Source: Mucilaginibacter sp.
GTDB taxonomy: Bacteria; Bacteroidota; Bacteroidia; Sphingobacteriales; Sphingobacteriaceae
Assembly: GCA_028287865.1 (NCBI GenBank)
Contig: JAQBOU010000057.1
Coordinates: 1 to 43,859, forward strand
Direction of reading: 5' to 3'
Length of the DNA stretch: 43,859 nucleotides
The notes beneath the pieces are model-generated. The model did no database searches. It saw only the letters and a program-made list of their open reading frames with translations, and was not told the origin of the DNA. Position 1 is the first letter of the stretch, and each line of letters starts with the position of its first letter. The position numbers and the translations under genes were made by a program. This document shows, piece by piece, positions 8,733 through 17,219 of the stretch.

Positions 8733-9503
8733 ATGAGTTATAATTCAAGGCCGGCCCGGGAAAGCAATCAAATGGTTTTTGGTATAAGGGCAGTGGTTGA
8801 AGCAATCCGTTCGGATAAAGAAATTGAGGCGTTATACATACAAAGAGGTATAGGCGGAAGCCTGTTTAACGAACTAAAAGAGCTGTTAAATGAATACCAA
8901 TTAACCGCCCAACAGGTACCGGTTGAAAAACTGAATCGCCTTACGCTTAAAAACCACCAGGGAGTGGTCGCATTTATTTCCCCGATCGTTTATCAGAAGA
9001 TCGAAAATATCATCCCTCAGCTGTTCGAGAATGGCGAAGTGCCTTTGATATTGGTTTTAGATTCCATTACGGATGTACGTAACATGGGTGCTATTGCCCG
9101 TACCGCTGAGTGTGCCGGAGTCCATGCAATTGTCATTCCGGCAAAGGGATCTGCACAGATCAACCCCGATGCTATAAAAACATCCGCAGGGGCATTATAT
9201 AAGATACCGGTTTGCCGGCACGACAATTTTTTACAAACTGTAAAGTTCCTGCAGGAGTCAGGCTTGCAATTGGTATGCTGCACTGAAAAGACCCAAGATG
9301 ATATTTATACGCCCGACTATACCGCCCCAACTGCTATCATTATGGGTTCGGAAGAGGATGGCGTGCGTAATGAGATCATCAGAATTTCCGATCACCTGGC
9401 CAAGATCCCAATGTATGGCGAAATTGAATCTTTGAATGTGTCAGTAGCCACAGGGATTATTCTGTATGAAGCCATAAGGCAGAGAGTAGTGATTAGAGGT
9501 TAG
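8733..9503 (+). CDS. rlmB: 23S rRNA 2'-O-ribose methyltransferase, RlmB/SpoU family
   Basis: This 256-residue SpoU-family enzyme uses S-adenosylmethionine to methylate a ribose 2'-OH, in E. coli G2251 of 23S rRNA. The N-terminal substrate-binding domain starts at QMVFGIRAVVEAI. The knotted SPOUT domain has motif 1 VLDSITDVRNMGAIARTAE (about residue 109), motif 2 AIIMGSEEDGV and motif 3 ESLNVSVATGIILYEAIR. Length is normal. The last codons, encoding VIRG-stop, coincide with the start of a repeat element (GTGATTAGAGGTTAG), suggesting the element has been captured at or formed the 3' end. TrmH-type tRNA methylation is the main alternative. Confidence 0.9.
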   Translation: MSYNSRPARESNQMVFGIRAVVEAIRSDKEIEALYIQRGIGGSLFNELKELLNEYQLTAQQVPVEKLNRLTLKNHQGVVAFISPIVYQKIENIIPQLFENGEVPLILVLDSITDVRNMGAIARTAECAGVHAIVIPAKGSAQINPDAIKTSAGALYKIPVCRHDNFLQTVKFLQESGLQLVCCTEKTQDDIYTPDYTAPTAIIMGSEEDGVRNEIIRISDHLAKIPMYGEIESLNVSVATGIILYEAIRQRVVIRG

Positions 9504-9590
9504 CTGTTAGAGAATGGAGATTAGAGAATGGAGATTAGTTATTTAAAATTTCGCTTTTTGACCAACCTCTAATCTCCAGTCTCTAATCAC
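9489..9590. repeat. Inverted repeat with tandem 14-bp units between rlmB and manC
   Basis: The unit TTAGAGAATGGAGA occurs twice in tandem at 9507-9520 and 9521-9534. The right side (9567-9586), read on the minus strand, is TTAGAGACTGGAGATTAGAG, which agrees with TTAGAGAATGGAGATTAGAG at 9507-9526 at 18 of 20 positions. The arms run from inside the rlmB stop region to the manC stop codon. It could fold as a long hairpin and act as a bidirectional terminator of the convergent genes, but no good T-run is visible next to the stem. Confidence 0.6.
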
Positions 9591-10675
9591 TAAATATATT
9601 TCGTTCCAAACTTTTGTTTAACATCGGCCACAACCTTTTTAACGTTTTGTTCCTGGTCGCGGGGGCAAATCAGCAGGGTGTTATTGGCTTCAACCACTAT
9701 AAAATCATGCAAGCCCTGTAGGATCACTAATTTTTCGCCGGGCACATTTACCATACAGTCGGATGAGTCGTACATGATCACTTTTTCAGAAGGAATCACG
9801 GCATTGCCAACGTAATCTTTTTCAGCAAGCTCATAAATTGATGCCCAGGTACCCAGGTCGCTCCATCCAAATTCCGAAGGTAATACATACACGTTATCTG
9901 CTTTCTCCATTATTCCATAATCGATAGAGATATTAGTGCATTGCATGTAAGAATTATGCAGGCGGCTTTTTTCGTCAGCAGTATTATAAACAGGTCTTGC
10001 TTCGGCAAAAATATCGTACATCTCTGGCAAATGACTGTTAAAGGCTTTAACTATTGCCTTAGCTGACCATACAAAAATACCGGCATTCCATAAAAAATCA
10101 CCGCTTTGAATAAACGTTTTGGCTATTTCAATGGTTGGCTTTTCAGTGAAAGTTTTTACTTTATGAAAGTCGTTTTTAAGGGTATTGTTGGTGTATTGAA
10201 TATAGCCATATCCTGTATCTGGTCTTGACGGTTTTATACCCAGGGTGATAAGGCAGTCTTCCTGAGTGGCTACCTGTAATGATTTTTCAATGGTGGTGAT
10301 AAATGCAGCTTCATCTAATATCAAATGATCGGAAGGGGCTACTACAATAGCGGCATCAGGGTTCAGGTTTTCAATTTTAAATGATCCGTAAGCCACACAT
10401 GGGGCTGTATTGCGCATTACCGGTTCGGTCAATATCTGGTTATCGGCCATGTCCGGTAATTGTTGTTTTACCAGGCTGGTGTATATTTCATTGGTAACAA
10501 CATATATGTTCTCTTTGGGACAAATTTTTAAAAACCTGTCATAAGTATTTTGTATAAGTGTTTTTCCGGTACCCAGTATGTCGATAAACTGTTTGGGATG
10601 TGAGGTCCTGCTGATGGGCCAAAAACGGCTGCCTATACCTCCAGCCATGATGATGGCGTAGTAATTTTTATTCAT
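9590..10675 (-). CDS. manC: Mannose-1-phosphate guanylyltransferase
   Basis: This 361-residue GT-A-type nucleotidyltransferase makes GDP-mannose from mannose-1-phosphate and GTP. The nucleotide-binding signature is IIMAGGIGSRFWPISRTSHP with KQF following, near the N-terminus; other family phrases are APSDHLILDEAAF, LGIKPSRPDTGYGYI and FLWNAGIFVWSA. It lacks the C-terminal isomerase (type II PMI) domain found in long ManC proteins, so it is the single-function form common in Bacteroidota. It would feed glycan or capsule synthesis, but no sugar-pathway neighbour is present. It converges on rlmB and diverges from recQ over a 248-base AT-rich spacer. Confidence 0.93.
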   Translation of the reverse strand: MNKNYYAIIMAGGIGSRFWPISRTSHPKQFIDILGTGKTLIQNTYDRFLKICPKENIYVVTNEIYTSLVKQQLPDMADNQILTEPVMRNTAPCVAYGSFKIENLNPDAAIVVAPSDHLILDEAAFITTIEKSLQVATQEDCLITLGIKPSRPDTGYGYIQYTNNTLKNDFHKVKTFTEKPTIEIAKTFIQSGDFLWNAGIFVWSAKAIVKAFNSHLPEMYDIFAEARPVYNTADEKSRLHNSYMQCTNISIDYGIMEKADNVYVLPSEFGWSDLGTWASIYELAEKDYVGNAVIPSEKVIMYDSSDCMVNVPGEKLVILQGLHDFIVVEANNTLLICPRDQEQNVKKVVADVKQKFGTKYI

Positions 10676-10871
10676 GTGTTATTAAACAATTTAATTTGGT
10701 ATTCCGGGCGCAAAATTGTACAATAATTTGTAATTTAAGTATTAAATAAAATTAAACAAATATCGCCCCGTTTTCCCAGTTGTTTAAATGCGTAAATAAA
10801 CAAATTGTTTTTAATAGAATAATCATTTTTATATAAAATTTTAAAGTAAATCTGACGTTTATTGAGAAAAA

Positions 10872-10900
10872 TTTGTTACTTTAAACTTTTAATACGTTAA
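10872..10900 (+). promoter_or_regulatory. Candidate recQ promoter (TTTG-N17-TACGTTAA)
   Basis: A TTTG at 10872-10875 is followed after 17 bases by TACGTTAA at 10893-10900, which fits the Bacteroidota TTTG / TAnnTTTG arrangement in spacing and in the first six -7 positions. It ends 23 bases before the recQ start codon. Confidence 0.35.
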
Positions 10901-10923
10901 ATACAATCAAGATTATATAAATA

Positions 10924-13119
10924 ATGGTAGAAACGAAGAAGTCGCTTTTTGATAACCTCCAGAATTTTTTTGGATTCGATAATTTTAAGGGAGAGCAGGA
11001 AGCGATCATAACTAATATACTGGCGGGAAACGATACGTTTGTGATTATGCCTACCGGTGGCGGCAAGTCCATGTGTTATCAATTGCCGGCCCTGATGAGT
11101 GAAGGTACAGCAATTGTAATTTCTCCGCTCATCGCTTTAATGAAAAACCAGGTAGACCAGTTAAGGGCTTTTGGCGGATCAGACAGCATTGCGCATTTTT
11201 TAAATTCATCATTAACAAAATCAGATATCGGCAGGGTAAAAGAAGACGTACTGGCAGGTAAAACCAAATTACTTTACGTTGCTCCCGAATCACTTACCAA
11301 ACAGGAGAATATTGATTTTTTGCGTCTCAACCAGGTATCATTTGTTGCCGTTGACGAAGCGCATTGTATATCTGAGTGGGGGCATGACTTTCGCCCGGAA
11401 TACCGCAAAATAAGGCAGGTGATCAGTAACATTGGTGATAATATTCCAATTATTGCACTAACCGCTACCGCTACGCCCAAAGTTCAGCAGGATATTCAAA
11501 AGAACCTGCAAATGAATAATGCTACAATTTACAAATCGTCATTTAACAGGTCGAACCTGTTTTATGAGGTACGCGCCAAACGGAACGTTATTAAAGAGAT
11601 TGTAAAATTTGTAAAACAAAATCAGGGAAAATCAGGGATAATCTATTGCCTGAGCCGTAAAAAAGTTGAAGAGGTTGCAGAAGCATTAAGTTTGAATGGG
11701 GTAAAGGCTTTGCCATACCACGCCGGTTTGGATCCGAAAGTGCGTGCCGATACACAGGATAAGTTTTTGATGGAGGATGTGGATGTCATTGTGGCCACCA
11801 TTGCCTTTGGTATGGGCATTGATAAACCCGATGTTCGTTATGTAATACACCACGATGTGCCCAAAAGCATGGAGGGTTATTATCAGGAAACCGGGCGCGC
11901 AGGCCGTGATGGCGGCGAAGGTGTATGCGTCGCTTTTTATTCGGAAAAAGATATTGATAAACTTCAGAAATTCATGAAGGATAAACCGGTTGCAGAACGC
12001 GAAATCGGTACCCAGATATTAAAAGAAGTAATTGATTATGCAGAATCCTCCGTTTGTCGCCGTAAGCAGCTGCTGCATTATTTTGGCGAAAACTTTAATG
12101 AGGCCGGCTGTAATAATATGTGTGATAACTGCAGCTCAGCTAAGGAACATTTTGATGGCGAGTTCCATCTGCATAAAGCATTAAGCCTTATAAAGCAAAT
12201 CGGTGAAAAATTTGACGATCATCACATTATCAGCATCCTGATAGGAGAGGAGAACGCCCAAATAAAGAACTATGAGCACGACCTGCTTGATTATTATGGC
12301 TCGGGTAAGGAAGAAGGCCGCAACCTGTGGAATTCTTTATTACGCCAGGCGCTTTTAAATAATTTCCTCGCAAAAGATATTGATCAGTACGGATTATTGC
12401 ATTTAACTAAAACCGGTAATGCGTTTATTGAAAATCCGTACAGTATTCGTTTTATAGTAAACAGGCCAATTGAGGCAGCAGACGACGATGATTCGGAAGA
12501 CGGTCCAAAACAGGGCGGTGGGGCTTTAGATACTGAGCTGCTTCAAATGTTGAAGGATCTGCGTAAAAAACTGGCCAAGCAAAAAGGACTGCCCCCGTTT
12601 GTAATATTCCAGGATCCTTCGCTGGAGGAAATGTGTACCCATTACCCGATCACTACCGACGAACTGAAACAAATTTCGGGTGTGGGAGCAGGGAAGGCCC
12701 TTAAATTTGGCAAACCTTTTACCGATCTGATCCAGAAATATGTTGAGGACAATGATATTGACCGCCCTATTGATATGGTTATTAAAAGTGCCGCTAATAA
12801 ATCGGCTCTTAAAGTTTTTATCATTCAAAATATCGACCGCCATTTAAACCTGGATGATATTGCTGCTTCAAAAGGCCTTTCGTACGAAGAAATACTGAAG
12901 GAAGTGGAAACTATTGTTAATTCGGGCACTAAGCTTAATCTTAACTATTACATTGACGAAGTTATTGATGAGGACAAACAGGAAGAGGTATTTGATTATT
13001 TCCGTACTGCCGAAGCAGACTCTATTGATGACGCGCTGGCCGAATTAGGCAACGAAGATTATACCCGTGAAGAGGTGCAGTTAATGCGGATAAAATTTTT
13101 GTCAGAACTAGGGAATTAA
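10924..13119 (+). CDS. recQ: ATP-dependent DNA helicase RecQ
   Basis: This 731-residue protein is a full RecQ 3'-5' DNA helicase. The DEAD/H motor has Walker A MPTGGGKSMCYQLPALM near residue 40, the DEAH box FVAVDEAHCISEWGHDFRPE near 140, motif III ALTATATP, and motif VI YYQETGRAGRDG near 325. The RecQ-C-terminal zinc region follows (CRRKQLLHYFGE ... CNNMCDNC, about residues 380-405), then a winged helix and an HRDC domain around 545-610. About 120 residues beyond the HRDC form an extra helical tail. It acts in recombination repair and restart of stalled forks. It stands alone, ended by a strong terminator at 13139. Confidence 0.97.
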   Translation: MVETKKSLFDNLQNFFGFDNFKGEQEAIITNILAGNDTFVIMPTGGGKSMCYQLPALMSEGTAIVISPLIALMKNQVDQLRAFGGSDSIAHFLNSSLTKSDIGRVKEDVLAGKTKLLYVAPESLTKQENIDFLRLNQVSFVAVDEAHCISEWGHDFRPEYRKIRQVISNIGDNIPIIALTATATPKVQQDIQKNLQMNNATIYKSSFNRSNLFYEVRAKRNVIKEIVKFVKQNQGKSGIIYCLSRKKVEEVAEALSLNGVKALPYHAGLDPKVRADTQDKFLMEDVDVIVATIAFGMGIDKPDVRYVIHHDVPKSMEGYYQETGRAGRDGGEGVCVAFYSEKDIDKLQKFMKDKPVAEREIGTQILKEVIDYAESSVCRRKQLLHYFGENFNEAGCNNMCDNCSSAKEHFDGEFHLHKALSLIKQIGEKFDDHHIISILIGEENAQIKNYEHDLLDYYGSGKEEGRNLWNSLLRQALLNNFLAKDIDQYGLLHLTKTGNAFIENPYSIRFIVNRPIEAADDDDSEDGPKQGGGALDTELLQMLKDLRKKLAKQKGLPPFVIFQDPSLEEMCTHYPITTDELKQISGVGAGKALKFGKPFTDLIQKYVEDNDIDRPIDMVIKSAANKSALKVFIIQNIDRHLNLDDIAASKGLSYEEILKEVETIVNSGTKLNLNYYIDEVIDEDKQEEVFDYFRTAEADSIDDALAELGNEDYTREEVQLMRIKFLSELGN

Positions 13120-13138
13120 AAGACTCAAAGCTGAAAGT

Positions 13139-13173
13139 AAAAGCCAAAAGCTATATCAGCTTTTGGCTTTTTT
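13139..13173 (+). terminator. Rho-independent terminator of recQ
   Basis: A perfect 11-bp stem AGCCAAAAGCT / AGCTTTTGGCT (13142-13152 with 13158-13168, loop ATATC), extendable by three A-T pairs, is followed by T6 at 13168-13173. It begins 20 bases after the recQ stop. A group II intron fragment begins just 4 bases downstream of the T-run. Confidence 0.85.
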
Positions 13174-13176
13174 ATG

Positions 13177-13388
13177 GTGCGCCCGGCACGGGCGCAAACG
13201 CTGGATGCAAATCCCGAACGCGCCTTGAATGTGGGAAGCGTTAACCAAGGCAAGGGTGTCCACCGTAAGGTGGAAATCTGAAGGAAGCCGGCAGTAAATC
13301 TCCGGACTGACGAACAAGAAGCAGATCAGGCAGTTTCATCGGGTGAATTTGCATGACAAAACGACGCCCAAAACTATCTGAGACATGA
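13177..13388 (+). mobile_element. Truncated group II (IIC-like) intron, 5' domain I fragment
   Basis: The sequence begins GTGCGCCCGGCACGGGCGC, a group II intron 5' end (GUGYG) with its first domain I helix (GCGCCCG/CGGGCGC). It continues with phrases shared with bacterial ORF-bearing introns such as the IIC intron of Oceanobacillus iheyensis: AAGGGTGTCC, ATCTGAAGGAAGCCGGC, CTGACGAACAAGAA, GGGTGAATTTGCATGACAAA. The match to that intron is from memory, not from an alignment. The fragment stops within domain I, just before the next gene's stop codon at 13395; no domain V, 3' end or reverse-transcriptase frame follows. Its position directly after a terminator hairpin is the known target type of IIC introns. 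It must be inactive in cis. Confidence 0.82.
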
Positions 13389-13394
13389 GGCAAC

Positions 13395-15023
13395 TTACTC
13401 CTTCCGGATGATACTATTGCTCACCACAATTTCGTTTAACAAACCGGCAGAGTTTTTTGTATAACCTTTGTATTGATTCGCATTAGAAGCCGACATTTTT
13501 ACGATATCAGAATTAGTTTGATTAAGCTGTTTTATCAGGCTATTGATCTTGGTTAAATATGAATTAAATATTTTTACCTTATTGTTATAACCCTCTATCT
13601 GGTTATTTTTAGCCACGGCACTTGCCTGTTTAGAAGTATCCGGCGTTACTGAAATATAAGGTTGCAGGTTACTTACGGTGGTTAATACCGGCGTTAATGA
13701 TGAGGTTGTATCTTTTTCGTTTAATTTAACAAGGTTTAATTTTGCAGGATCAGGATTGTAATCAACTAAACCTGAATATTCGCCCAAAATAGCAGATACT
13801 AATAGATGCTGAGTGTGATAAGCGTCGTCTATCAATCTTCTTTTTATAGAATTATTGAAGCCGTTAAATAGTAAGGATGTGAAATCATATGCTTTTGTTC
13901 TTAACACCGCATTTTGAACCGAATAGTAATTACTCAAAGTTTTTGTTTTAGTGTAAAGCATTCCCAAATTAGTACTTAACAGTTGAAAACCCGGATTTCC
14001 GCTGCTCATCAAGGAAACATCTGCCTCGTTACCAAAAGTATAAAACTGCTTTCCATAAATTTCAAGATCATCAATACGTTCATATGACGAAAGAAAATAA
14101 AGCCTGAAACGACTATATTCCGTATTGGGATCGTCTATCTGATCATAACAATTTTGAAGAAAGTCCTGTATTGCCTTGTCATTTAGTATTTGGTAAATGT
14201 TTGCATTAGCGGTGGGCTTCCATCTCAACAGCGATAATTTGCCTTTAAATTCCAGCTCTTCCGCATTGTTTACCCGTAAAGAATCAAATAGTTTAGCAAT
14301 AAATGAAACCTGTACTCCCGCCTGTAGTGCATGATTATTGTTAACCATTGCGTATAAACTATCCTGAATAGTAAAGTAGTTTTCATTATTATTCCAATAG
14401 GAGGGTTCCAGCGGTGGCACCAACAGGCGATTTGTTTTGGTATCCACAAATAGGAAGGTACCCAAAGGATAAATGTTTTGAAAATTATTTTCAAGCATTG
14501 ATAAACTGGTCATCGAGGTTGAATCCATCTTTAATAAAAAATTCAACACTTTATTATGTTCCAGTTGCAGACTCAGGCCCTCGAGCGATTCAAAACTGGT
14601 GTTTGCCTTTTCGGGAATAATAATAGGAATATAATAGACTTCGTTTTTTTGTTTGATTAAGGTCGCAAAATCTCTTCTTACAATTGCAGATGTTTCATCC
14701 TCGGCGTTTTGACCATAAAACGATACCGTATCATTTTTACTAAGCGAAACCTCTTTTATTTTTTCATCGCCCGGCGCAAGTTTTGCCAATGTTCGTACCT
14801 TGAAAGTACCCGATTTTTTGCTGATCTTATAAAATACGGTCACCACATTTTTTGTGGTATTTTTAAGCTTGAATTTAAAACTTTCGGCTTTAACCAGAGA
14901 AGCGGAGCAACTCAAAAATAACACAAGCCCAATGTGAACTTTTGTTTTTTTGATGGCCGATTGTAATTTAAATGTTGAAGATATTGATACTTCCGATTTG
15001 GGTGAGAGAAAAGAAGAAAGCAT
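13395..15023 (-). CDS. Unrecognised exported protein, 542 residues
   Basis: I do not recognise this family. The N-terminus has a long polar, basic stretch of about 29 residues, then a hydrophobic run IGLVLFLSCSASLVKA around residues 31-46 that looks like a signal sequence with cleavage after VKA. The mature part starts with a beta-rich stretch (SFKFKLKNTTKNVVTVFYKI), then a mixed region with many Asn, Ser and Tyr residues, and ends in a helical segment with IKQLNQTNSDIVKM. It has no cysteine-based or enzymatic motif that I can name. The only upstream ATG is at 15023; the long pre-signal region is unusual. It converges on recQ and the intron fragment; promoter is presumably in 15024-15165. Confidence 0.7.
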   Translation of the reverse strand: MLSSFLSPKSEVSISSTFKLQSAIKKTKVHIGLVLFLSCSASLVKAESFKFKLKNTTKNVVTVFYKISKKSGTFKVRTLAKLAPGDEKIKEVSLSKNDTVSFYGQNAEDETSAIVRRDFATLIKQKNEVYYIPIIIPEKANTSFESLEGLSLQLEHNKVLNFLLKMDSTSMTSLSMLENNFQNIYPLGTFLFVDTKTNRLLVPPLEPSYWNNNENYFTIQDSLYAMVNNNHALQAGVQVSFIAKLFDSLRVNNAEELEFKGKLSLLRWKPTANANIYQILNDKAIQDFLQNCYDQIDDPNTEYSRFRLYFLSSYERIDDLEIYGKQFYTFGNEADVSLMSSGNPGFQLLSTNLGMLYTKTKTLSNYYSVQNAVLRTKAYDFTSLLFNGFNNSIKRRLIDDAYHTQHLLVSAILGEYSGLVDYNPDPAKLNLVKLNEKDTTSSLTPVLTTVSNLQPYISVTPDTSKQASAVAKNNQIEGYNNKVKIFNSYLTKINSLIKQLNQTNSDIVKMSASNANQYKGYTKNSAGLLNEIVVSNSIIRKE

Positions 15024-15165
15024 AGATGTAGATTTATTTTACCGGTTATGAATTGAAACATCCTAACCAGTGTTAAATAACTTAACATTTTAGAAGTTAT
15101 TATATTAAAACACTATTCTGATAACTTTAGTGTGTAACTTTTTCGTGGGGAAATCAAGCTATTTC

Positions 15166-15729
15166 TTATTCACTCTTTTGGATGATGCGGTATTTACCAC
15201 TCTTCATTAATTTTTGCTGTTCGGCAGAAAATGGTTCGCGGCCGCCAAAATCCTGTACCCAATAAGTGTTGTAATAAGCCACGCCAACTTCTTTAAAGCC
15301 AGGGTTCATCAGGTTTTTACAATGGCCTTCACTTTTAAACCAGCCTTTCATCACTTCAGCAATGCTTTGCTGTCCTTGTGCTATGTTTTCACCAATCGTA
15401 AAGCTTTTATAGCCCTTAAAGGTATAACCAGCCAGGGCGATGCGATCTTCAGAACCCCTGCCATCTTTACTGGTATGGCTGAAATAGTTTTTATCAGACA
15501 TATCCTTTGCATGGCCAATGGCAGCTTGCTCCAGCTGATCATTCCATATAAGCGGGGCTGCGGGCGGCATATAGGTAGTGCCGCAAGTACAGCCCCTTTG
15601 CCGCGTACGGTTAATGTTTTCTAAAAACTCACGCTTAAATTCTTTGCCGCTGTTTATAGACTGGCTATAAGTATTGAGACTGAAGATTAAGACTATAATG
15701 GAGAATAATCCCGTTAATATTATTTTCAT
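15166..15729 (-). CDS. CAP/SCP-domain (YkwD-like) secreted protein
   Basis: This 187-residue protein has an N-terminal signal peptide (MKIILTGLFSIIVLIFSLNT, cut near YSQS) and a single CAP domain. Family marks are LIWNDQLEQAAIGHAKDM, YFSHTSKDGRG, IGENIAQGQQSIAEVMKGW, GHCKNLMNPGFKEVGVAYY and a final WVQDFGGREPF. The CAP cavity residues are present: His of AIGHAKDM and SEGHCKN with the Glu of GENIAQG. CAP proteins are extracellular with lipid- or protein-binding roles; bacterial members have no general assigned reaction. The gene follows the TPR protein on the same strand; if the out-of-frame tail of that protein is counted, the gap is only 56 bases. Confidence 0.88.
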   Translation of the reverse strand: MKIILTGLFSIIVLIFSLNTYSQSINSGKEFKREFLENINRTRQRGCTCGTTYMPPAAPLIWNDQLEQAAIGHAKDMSDKNYFSHTSKDGRGSEDRIALAGYTFKGYKSFTIGENIAQGQQSIAEVMKGWFKSEGHCKNLMNPGFKEVGVAYYNTYWVQDFGGREPFSAEQQKLMKSGKYRIIQKSE

Positions 15730-15785
15730 ATCTGTATGACAACTAAAGGCTGTGATAGTTTAGTATGGGCTGGTTATTGAAGAAA

Positions 15786-15955
15786 TTAATGTTTTTTCCT
15801 TCTGATCCCGGAGCGCCAGATGCTGCCTCTTTTGCGTTTATTGACAATGAATACAGCAATTATAATGAGGATAATAACGAACAATAAAATTATAATGAGG
15901 TCATTTTTTTGGAAGAGTTGTTTTTGTAAGGCCTGTGCATATTTAAGGTATATAA
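15786..15955 (-). other. Out-of-frame C-terminal extension of the TPR protein (membrane anchor and basic tail)
   Basis: Reading the minus strand one base differently after the A9 tract continues the TPR protein with IIYLKYAQALQKQLFQKND, then a strongly hydrophobic helix LIIILLFVIILIIIAVFIV, then a basic tail NKRKRG...RRKKH ending at TAA 15788-15786. This is exactly what is expected after the coiled coil at the end of the in-frame part. The in-frame alternative gives a short polar tail unlike any domain. The extension is therefore likely to be real coding sequence, reached by slippage, or split by a one-base deletion or sequencing error. Confidence 0.7.
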
Positions 15956-16978
15956 TTTTTTTTTATTCTGTAAGGAGTCTAACCTTTTCTTTTGAGATTG
16001 GGCTTGCAGGTTAATTGTTATTAATCTCGCCTCTTCCCCTTTGCGAATACCTTCTTCTATGGAGTCTCTTTTCTTTAAAATCAGTGCTTCTTTGGGATAA
16101 TCTTTGAGTCGGCTATAAAACATTGCATAATTTTGCAATACATCCAGCTCTGTTTTGGTATTATGATCTGTTATTGAAAGCTGTAAGGCTTCATTCAGGT
16201 CTTTTATAGCCAGATTATAGTCCTTTATATCGCTTTTAATGGCAGCTAATGTAAGCAATGACGAAATGATATCAGGTACATCATTTTTGGCACGGGCGAG
16301 CGTATTTGCCTGCAGTATAAACCATTTTGCCTGGCTATACTTTTTTTGAGCATAATAAACCTTTGCCAGGGTCTCGAAGCAAATGCGTAAACCGGTGGTA
16401 TCATTGAACAACGAATATTGATGCAAAGCCATCATCGTATTGTTCAAAACCTTATTTTGAAAACTATACCTGGTAATTTTATTATTTATGGTGTCAGCTA
16501 TTAAATACCTCGATGCTATTTCTGTATAGATCTGCCCTTTTAACCACTCATTTGCGGGAAGGATTAACTGATGTTTCAGACTATCCAGGCTCATCCCCTT
16601 TATTTGCTGTTTTATACTATCGGAACGAAATCTGTAGGTGGCAAATTTTAAGCTATCCTGACGCTTTAATACTATTGCTTGTTTAAGGCTATCCGTTTTA
16701 TGTATTTTAAGCTGTTCATTTAAATTACCTGCCAAACGCGGAACTGCCCACAGGCTTACACTATCTGCATGTTTTACAAGAGATGATAAATTTACGTTGT
16801 AAGTATGGTGTGGTTCTGCCTTTGAATCCAGGCTATCTTTATGGAATGGAGCTGATAAATTTAAACTATCCGGATGGCTCGCAGACGATAATAATTTGGC
16901 AGTATCGGTAGGGTAGCCTAAGGCTGCTAAATTTAAGCAGGTAAACAAGGAAAGTAGTAACGTATATGCAAACTTCAT
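15890..16978 (-). CDS. Secreted TPR protein, reading frame shifted at an A9 run
   Basis: The called frame encodes 362 residues: a signal peptide (MKFAYTLLLSLFTCLNLAAL), a region with repeated DSL/DSLK phrases (about residues 35-135), four or so TPR-like helical repeats (about 150-290) and the start of a coiled coil (EEARLITINLQAQSQKKR, LDSLQNKKK). At 15956-15964 the coding strand has nine consecutive A; one further A would join the frame to a transmembrane helix and basic tail ending at 15786. The layout signal peptide-TPR-coiled coil-TM resembles the sensory part of Bacteroidota TPR histidine kinases and regulators, but no kinase or DNA-binding domain follows. Function is unknown. Confidence 0.72.
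   Translation of the reverse strand: MKFAYTLLLSLFTCLNLAALGYPTDTAKLLSSASHPDSLNLSAPFHKDSLDSKAEPHHTYNVNLSSLVKHADSVSLWAVPRLAGNLNEQLKIHKTDSLKQAIVLKRQDSLKFATYRFRSDSIKQQIKGMSLDSLKHQLILPANEWLKGQIYTEIASRYLIADTINNKITRYSFQNKVLNNTMMALHQYSLFNDTTGLRICFETLAKVYYAQKKYSQAKWFILQANTLARAKNDVPDIISSLLTLAAIKSDIKDYNLAIKDLNEALQLSITDHNTKTELDVLQNYAMFYSRLKDYPKEALILKKRDSIEEGIRKGEEARLITINLQAQSQKKRLDSLQNKKKLYTLNMHRPYKNNSSKKMTSL
15956..15964 (-). repeat. A9 homopolymer, candidate slippage site
   Basis: On the coding (minus) strand CAG-AAT is followed by nine A and then TTATATACC. Runs of nine or more A are known sites of transcriptional slippage and of replication slippage. An A10 transcript would restore the frame to the membrane anchor. 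Confidence 0.6.
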
Positions 16979-17219
16979 AACAATTCAGCAGAGGCTTTTA
17001 AATGGTTTACCGTACTCAAATAATGTGCCTTTGTCTTTGTCTCAAGTCTTGTTCATAAATATAATGAGCGCTATTAGCTGTATAACCCTCATTAAGGGTG
17101 TTTTTGCTGTTAAATTGGAAGGTAAAAAATATAAATTTATTTTATTGATCTTTTTTAAAATTTGAAAACTGCCAGCTAATTAGTACATTTTTTCCACTAA
17201 ATGGGATAATGGGTTGAAC

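Noticed and set aside
8620..8805. 61-residue minus-strand open frame across the rlmB start
   Set aside because: It overlaps the rlmB start and the AT-rich promoter region; no conserved feature supports it.
9507..9534. Tandem 14-bp repeat considered as CRISPR or tandem-repeat locus
   Set aside because: There are only two units without spacers, and they form one arm of an inverted repeat.
13389..15023. Possible intron-encoded reverse transcriptase downstream of the group II fragment
   Set aside because: The following gene is on the opposite strand and has a signal sequence, with none of the reverse-transcriptase or maturase motifs.
17085..17108. ACCCT/AGGGT hairpin followed by T5 on the plus strand as a terminator
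   Set aside because: The genes on both sides are on the minus strand, so a plus-strand terminator has nothing to terminate; the stem is only 5 bp.
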